Source: Holosporales bacterium
GTDB lineage: Bacteria > Pseudomonadota > Alphaproteobacteria > BNTO01
Direction of reading: 5' to 3'
Assembly: GCA_031270515.1 (NCBI GenBank)
Contig: JAISXM010000073.1
Span: forward strand, 1-31,690
Length of the DNA stretch: 31,690 nucleotides
How positions within the stretch are numbered: position 1 is the stretch's first letter; each line of letters opens with the position of its first letter. The position numbers and the translations under genes are program-made. The notes under the pieces were generated by a model. The model searched no databases and had not been told where the DNA came from. It saw only the letters and a program-made list of their open reading frames with translations. Below, in pieces: positions 28,922 through 31,690 of the stretch.

Positions 28922-30334
28922 ATGCCTGTTGATATTCTAGTTGTTGATGACGAAATGGACATATGTGACTTGGTCGGGGGAATATTAACCGACGAAGGCT
29001 ACGAGGCGCGCTATGTCCTTGACGGAGTCAGTGCCCTCAGCGCCATTCGCGACAGGCAGCCGGGATTGGTGATCTTGGACGTGTGGCTTGGGGACGGCTC
29101 CAGGGACGGACTGAAGATCCTAGAGACCATCAAAAGGGACCATCCTTATGTGCCTGTCGTAATGATGAGCGGGCATAGCACGGTCGACACTGCGGTGTCT
29201 GCAATAAAGATGGGGGCGTACGACTTTATAGAGAAGCCGTTCCAAGCGGACAGGCTGTTGTTGATTGTGCAGAGGGCGATTGACGCAGCCAGGTTAAAGC
29301 GCGAGAACGATGAGCTGCGGGTTCGGGCTCCTTTTTTGTGCTCACTGGCCGGCATTAGCCACAATATCCAAGATATCAAGCAGCAGCTCAACTCCGCGGC
29401 GCAAACGAACACGCGCATATGCATTCATGGCCCTGCTGGGTGCGACAGAGAGGCGATTGCTCGCTATGTGCAAAATATGTCGCATAGACAAGAGCAGCCG
29501 TTCCTGTCGATTAACTGCGCGTCTACGCCTGTGTCGCAAATAGATGCGGAGTTGTTTGGACTGGACATAATTAATGTGGATGACCAGGTGCCGAGGAAGA
29601 TTGGCTTGGTAGAGAGGGCGCACAACGGCACGCTGTTTATTGACGAGATATCTGCGCTGCCGATGGGGGCGCAAGCGCATCTGATGCAGTTCTTGTACAA
29701 TGGCGAATTTACGCGCATTGGCGGGACGGCGGTCATCAGCGCCAACGTACGCGTTATCACGGGCTCCAGCCAAAGCGTCGATGAGCTGCTGAACAACAAG
29801 GACTTCTCTACAGATTTGTTTTACAGGACGCATGTCGTGTCTGTGTCGATACCGCCGCTGTCGAGCCGGACATGTGACATTGCTCTGCTGGCAAAGCAAT
29901 TTTTAGCGGCAATTGCCATGGCTCAAAACATCCCAGTGAAAAATTTGACCCCCGACGCACTTGCCGTGTTGGAGTCATATTCTTGGCCAATGGACGTTCA
30001 GCAGCTGAAAAATGTGCTTGAGGCAAGCTTGATTATTGCGACAAGCAACGGTTCTACATGTATCAGCATAGAAGACCTGCCTCCGGAGGTGCTACATGGC
30101 GGGCAGTTCGTGCAGTCGTGGGACAAGAAGAGCGCGACCATCGCATGCCTGCCTATCAAGGAAGCGAGAGACGCGTTTGAGCGCGAGTATCTCATCGCGC
30201 AGTTGAAGCGGTTTGGCGGGCACATCTCTCAGGTGTCTAAGTTTATTGGGATGGACAGAGCCGCGTTGCACAGGAAGCTGAAACACTTGGGGATTAGCTC
30301 GGCTGATTCATTCGAAAACGAAGACATGGAGTAA
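28922..30334 (+). CDS. ntrX: NtrX-like response regulator with degenerate AAA+ domain
   Basis: This response regulator belongs to the NtrY/NtrX two-component family of alphaproteobacteria. The receiver (1-120) has the acidic pair DD (9-10), phospho-acceptor D53 in VILDVWLGDGSRDGLKIL, MMSGHS and K105 in DFIEKPF. The central AAA+ domain (about 140-370) keeps the fold (GTLFIDEISALP, LFYRTHVVSVSIPPL) but lacks key residues. Walker A reads GPAGCDREAI without the GK(S/T) lysine, and the sigma54-contacting GAFTGA loop is absent (ELFGLDIINVDDQVPRKIGL in its place). The C-terminal Fis-type helix-turn-helix (about 437-460; HISQVSKFIGMDRAALHRKL) is intact. It probably binds DNA and regulates without driving sigma54 melting, as proposed for NtrX in Rickettsiales-like lineages. 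The kinase NtrY is not adjacent. The length of 470 residues is normal. Confidence 0.93.
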   Translation: MPVDILVVDDEMDICDLVGGILTDEGYEARYVLDGVSALSAIRDRQPGLVILDVWLGDGSRDGLKILETIKRDHPYVPVVMMSGHSTVDTAVSAIKMGAYDFIEKPFQADRLLLIVQRAIDAARLKRENDELRVRAPFLCSLAGISHNIQDIKQQLNSAAQTNTRICIHGPAGCDREAIARYVQNMSHRQEQPFLSINCASTPVSQIDAELFGLDIINVDDQVPRKIGLVERAHNGTLFIDEISALPMGAQAHLMQFLYNGEFTRIGGTAVISANVRVITGSSQSVDELLNNKDFSTDLFYRTHVVSVSIPPLSSRTCDIALLAKQFLAAIAMAQNIPVKNLTPDALAVLESYSWPMDVQQLKNVLEASLIIATSNGSTCISIEDLPPEVLHGGQFVQSWDKKSATIACLPIKEARDAFEREYLIAQLKRFGGHISQVSKFIGMDRAALHRKLKHLGISSADSFENEDME

Positions 30335-30342
30335 GGCGCGTT

Positions 30343-31497
30343 TTAGGCGTGGGGCGGCTCGGGGACTGTGTTGCAATCAATTCCATTTAATCCATTAATG
30401 CGAAAATACTTCAAAATTTCCTGAATAGGAGGCCTTTTCGACGGATCTATATCCAACCCTCGGGAGATAACACGCTGCAAATCCTCAGACCAAGAAGCTA
30501 GCATACGCGCTTTCAACTTCTCGTGCCAATCTTTATCTATAGACAGTCTACGCACTTCTGCTGCACCCAATTCCGGAGGAAAGAGTGCTTGTCCAGTAAG
30601 AATCTCATAAATAAGAATGCACACGGAATACACATCGCACTTTTTTTGTGCATTAGCATAATCCGGACCTACAATATTTGCATCTGCCAAGCTATCATGC
30701 TCAGGTGCTTTGTAATTAGCGCTGTACACCCGTGCGAAAAGCTCAAACCGTACGTTTAGGGTGTCTGCAAAAGAATTTGCAATGCGCGCCCTATACTTCG
30801 TACCAGGAATAATACCTTGTTGATCAGGATCGTCTGCGGGTAGATACAAACAGATATCGTCTGGGTTCACATGACCGTCGAATAGATTTGCGTTATGTAA
30901 TGCGCATATCCCCGTCAAAATATCCAAAATAAGTTGAAGTTTTGTTGGATTATCCCACGGCTGATCCCCTGAGCGTTTAGCGAGCGTGCGTTTCCAAGGG
31001 ATCATAAAAAAGCGACCTAAATGGATGTAGAAATCCACTAAGCGCGAACTAGGATCTGCCGCTAATCGTTTATACGGCGCTATCTCTTGTAAGCACTCGT
31101 GCACCTGATCGCACCCATCAATGTATACTTTAGCAAGTCTTCGGGATGTTGGGGTGCCATCTTTAAGAAAAAGCACATCAACCATATTGGTAACACACAT
31201 GTCCCCATCCAACGACGCCGGCACCTCACCGAGATCTGTGAAACTAGTATCGGGGGCTTTTAACACCGCATCCCAGTCAATTTTTTCTGATGGTGCAGCT
31301 TCGGCGTTTCCTGTCGCATCTGCATGATCAGGCCGCTTTTCGCGTGCCTCTTCCGTGGGCGGCGTTGTCATTATACGCGGAGCCTCAACGTCATCCGCTG
31401 TTGTGGCTTGGGTAGGCAATGTCACCAAAAACAAGGGACAAAGTCGAACGACGACTTTTAACGTTTTCAATAAATCATTCATATCACAACTCATCAT
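30343..31497 (-). CDS. Exported eukaryote-like protein kinase fold, probable pseudokinase
   Basis: This 384-residue protein has an N-terminal signal sequence (LLKTLKVVVRLCPLFLVTLPTQAT) and a disordered linker (about 32-75). A kinase-like domain follows (about 95-365). It keeps the beta3 Lys (LAKVYI, K123), a helix C Glu (E138), APE (NYKAPE, 264-266), the helix F Asp in CDVYSVCILIYEILTG (D288) and the final Arg motif DPSKRPPIQEIL. The catalytic centre is lost: the HRDLKPEN loop reads DGHVNPDDI (207-215) and DFG reads NSF (241-243). It should therefore bind but not normally phosphorylate, unless it uses an atypical mechanism. ATG 31497 is used; ATG 31482 is possible and gives a tidier signal peptide. 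It is convergent with ntrX, with 8 bp between stops. Export of a eukaryote-like kinase fold suggests a host-directed effector. Confidence 0.85.
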   Translation of the reverse strand: MMSCDMNDLLKTLKVVVRLCPLFLVTLPTQATTADDVEAPRIMTTPPTEEAREKRPDHADATGNAEAAPSEKIDWDAVLKAPDTSFTDLGEVPASLDGDMCVTNMVDVLFLKDGTPTSRRLAKVYIDGCDQVHECLQEIAPYKRLAADPSSRLVDFYIHLGRFFMIPWKRTLAKRSGDQPWDNPTKLQLILDILTGICALHNANLFDGHVNPDDICLYLPADDPDQQGIIPGTKYRARIANSFADTLNVRFELFARVYSANYKAPEHDSLADANIVGPDYANAQKKCDVYSVCILIYEILTGQALFPPELGAAEVRRLSIDKDWHEKLKARMLASWSEDLQRVISRGLDIDPSKRPPIQEILKYFRINGLNGIDCNTVPEPPHA

Positions 31498-31690
31498 TTC
31501 AACTTTATTATTTGACTCCTATATAGGTGCCAGTATAGCAGTTCTACTATTCAAGCACAATACGAATATCAATACTGTGCAGGTTCATAACATATGAGAC
31601 AACTAGAACCATAAAAAATGAGCCCACTCGCAGAAGGTCGGACTTCAAAAGTTCAATTAACTTTGATAGCGTCATAGACTAATGATGATG
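31498..31690. other. Upstream flank of the pseudokinase gene
   Basis: AT-rich non-coding sequence. It should contain the pseudokinase promoter, but no well-spaced -35/-10 pair stands out. No gene or repeat of the families described is seen. Confidence 0.4.

Overview
The window reads as chromosome of an intracellular alphaproteobacterium, most likely a Holosporales- or Rickettsiales-like symbiont of a protist. This placement is inferred. The support is an NtrX-type regulator whose AAA+ motor has decayed, an FtsZ ending in the IPAFL-type tail peptide, an RNase E with a large S1-domain insert, and many exported proteins with eukaryote-like domains. Repeats fill the intergenic space, and low-complexity repeats are expanded inside several proteins.

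Layout. 1-8.2 kb: the end of an unidentified, possibly phage-like protein, then ftsZ, recD2, a large exported orphan protein (minus strand) and RNase PH. 8.2-16.1 kb: two long minus-strand genes, RNase E and a SWIM/SNF2 helicase. 16.2-17.0 kb: a pseudopilin-like protein. 17.2-21.8 kb: five tandem minus-strand paralogues, each with its own sigma70-type promoter. Each encodes a Sec signal peptide followed by two or three Myb (SANT) DNA-binding repeats of the c-Myb R2R3 type. 22.0-26.4 kb: a run of mostly exported small or repetitive proteins, including one lipoprotein. 26.5-28.7 kb: a candidate structured RNA, a small membrane-anchored protein, tRNA-Leu(CAA), LolD and an HU-type protein. 28.9-31.5 kb: NtrX and an exported pseudokinase.

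The strongest candidate for an undescribed system is the Myb array. A eukaryotic transcription-factor domain sits behind a bacterial signal peptide in five diverged copies, and four of the copies end in an aromatic tail that is acidic to varying degrees. This suggests a family of secreted proteins aimed at host DNA (nucleomodulins). The exported pseudokinase and the other exported orphans fit the same effector-rich picture. The pseudopilin could belong to a type II or type IV pilus-like export route, but no other part of such a machine is present here.

Three dispersed repeat families pervade the window. Family 1 is an inverted repeat of about 75-80 bp with arms like CATAAAAACAATTTGAA and TTCAAATTGTTTGTTATG, in more than fifteen full, partial or degenerate copies. 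Family 2 is about 125-150 bp, with 19-bp perfect terminal inverted repeats in its best copy. Family 3 is a 75-bp element with perfect 20-bp terminal inverted repeats inserted within the Myb array. Household genes show normal motifs; the exceptions and start-site decisions are noted feature by feature.
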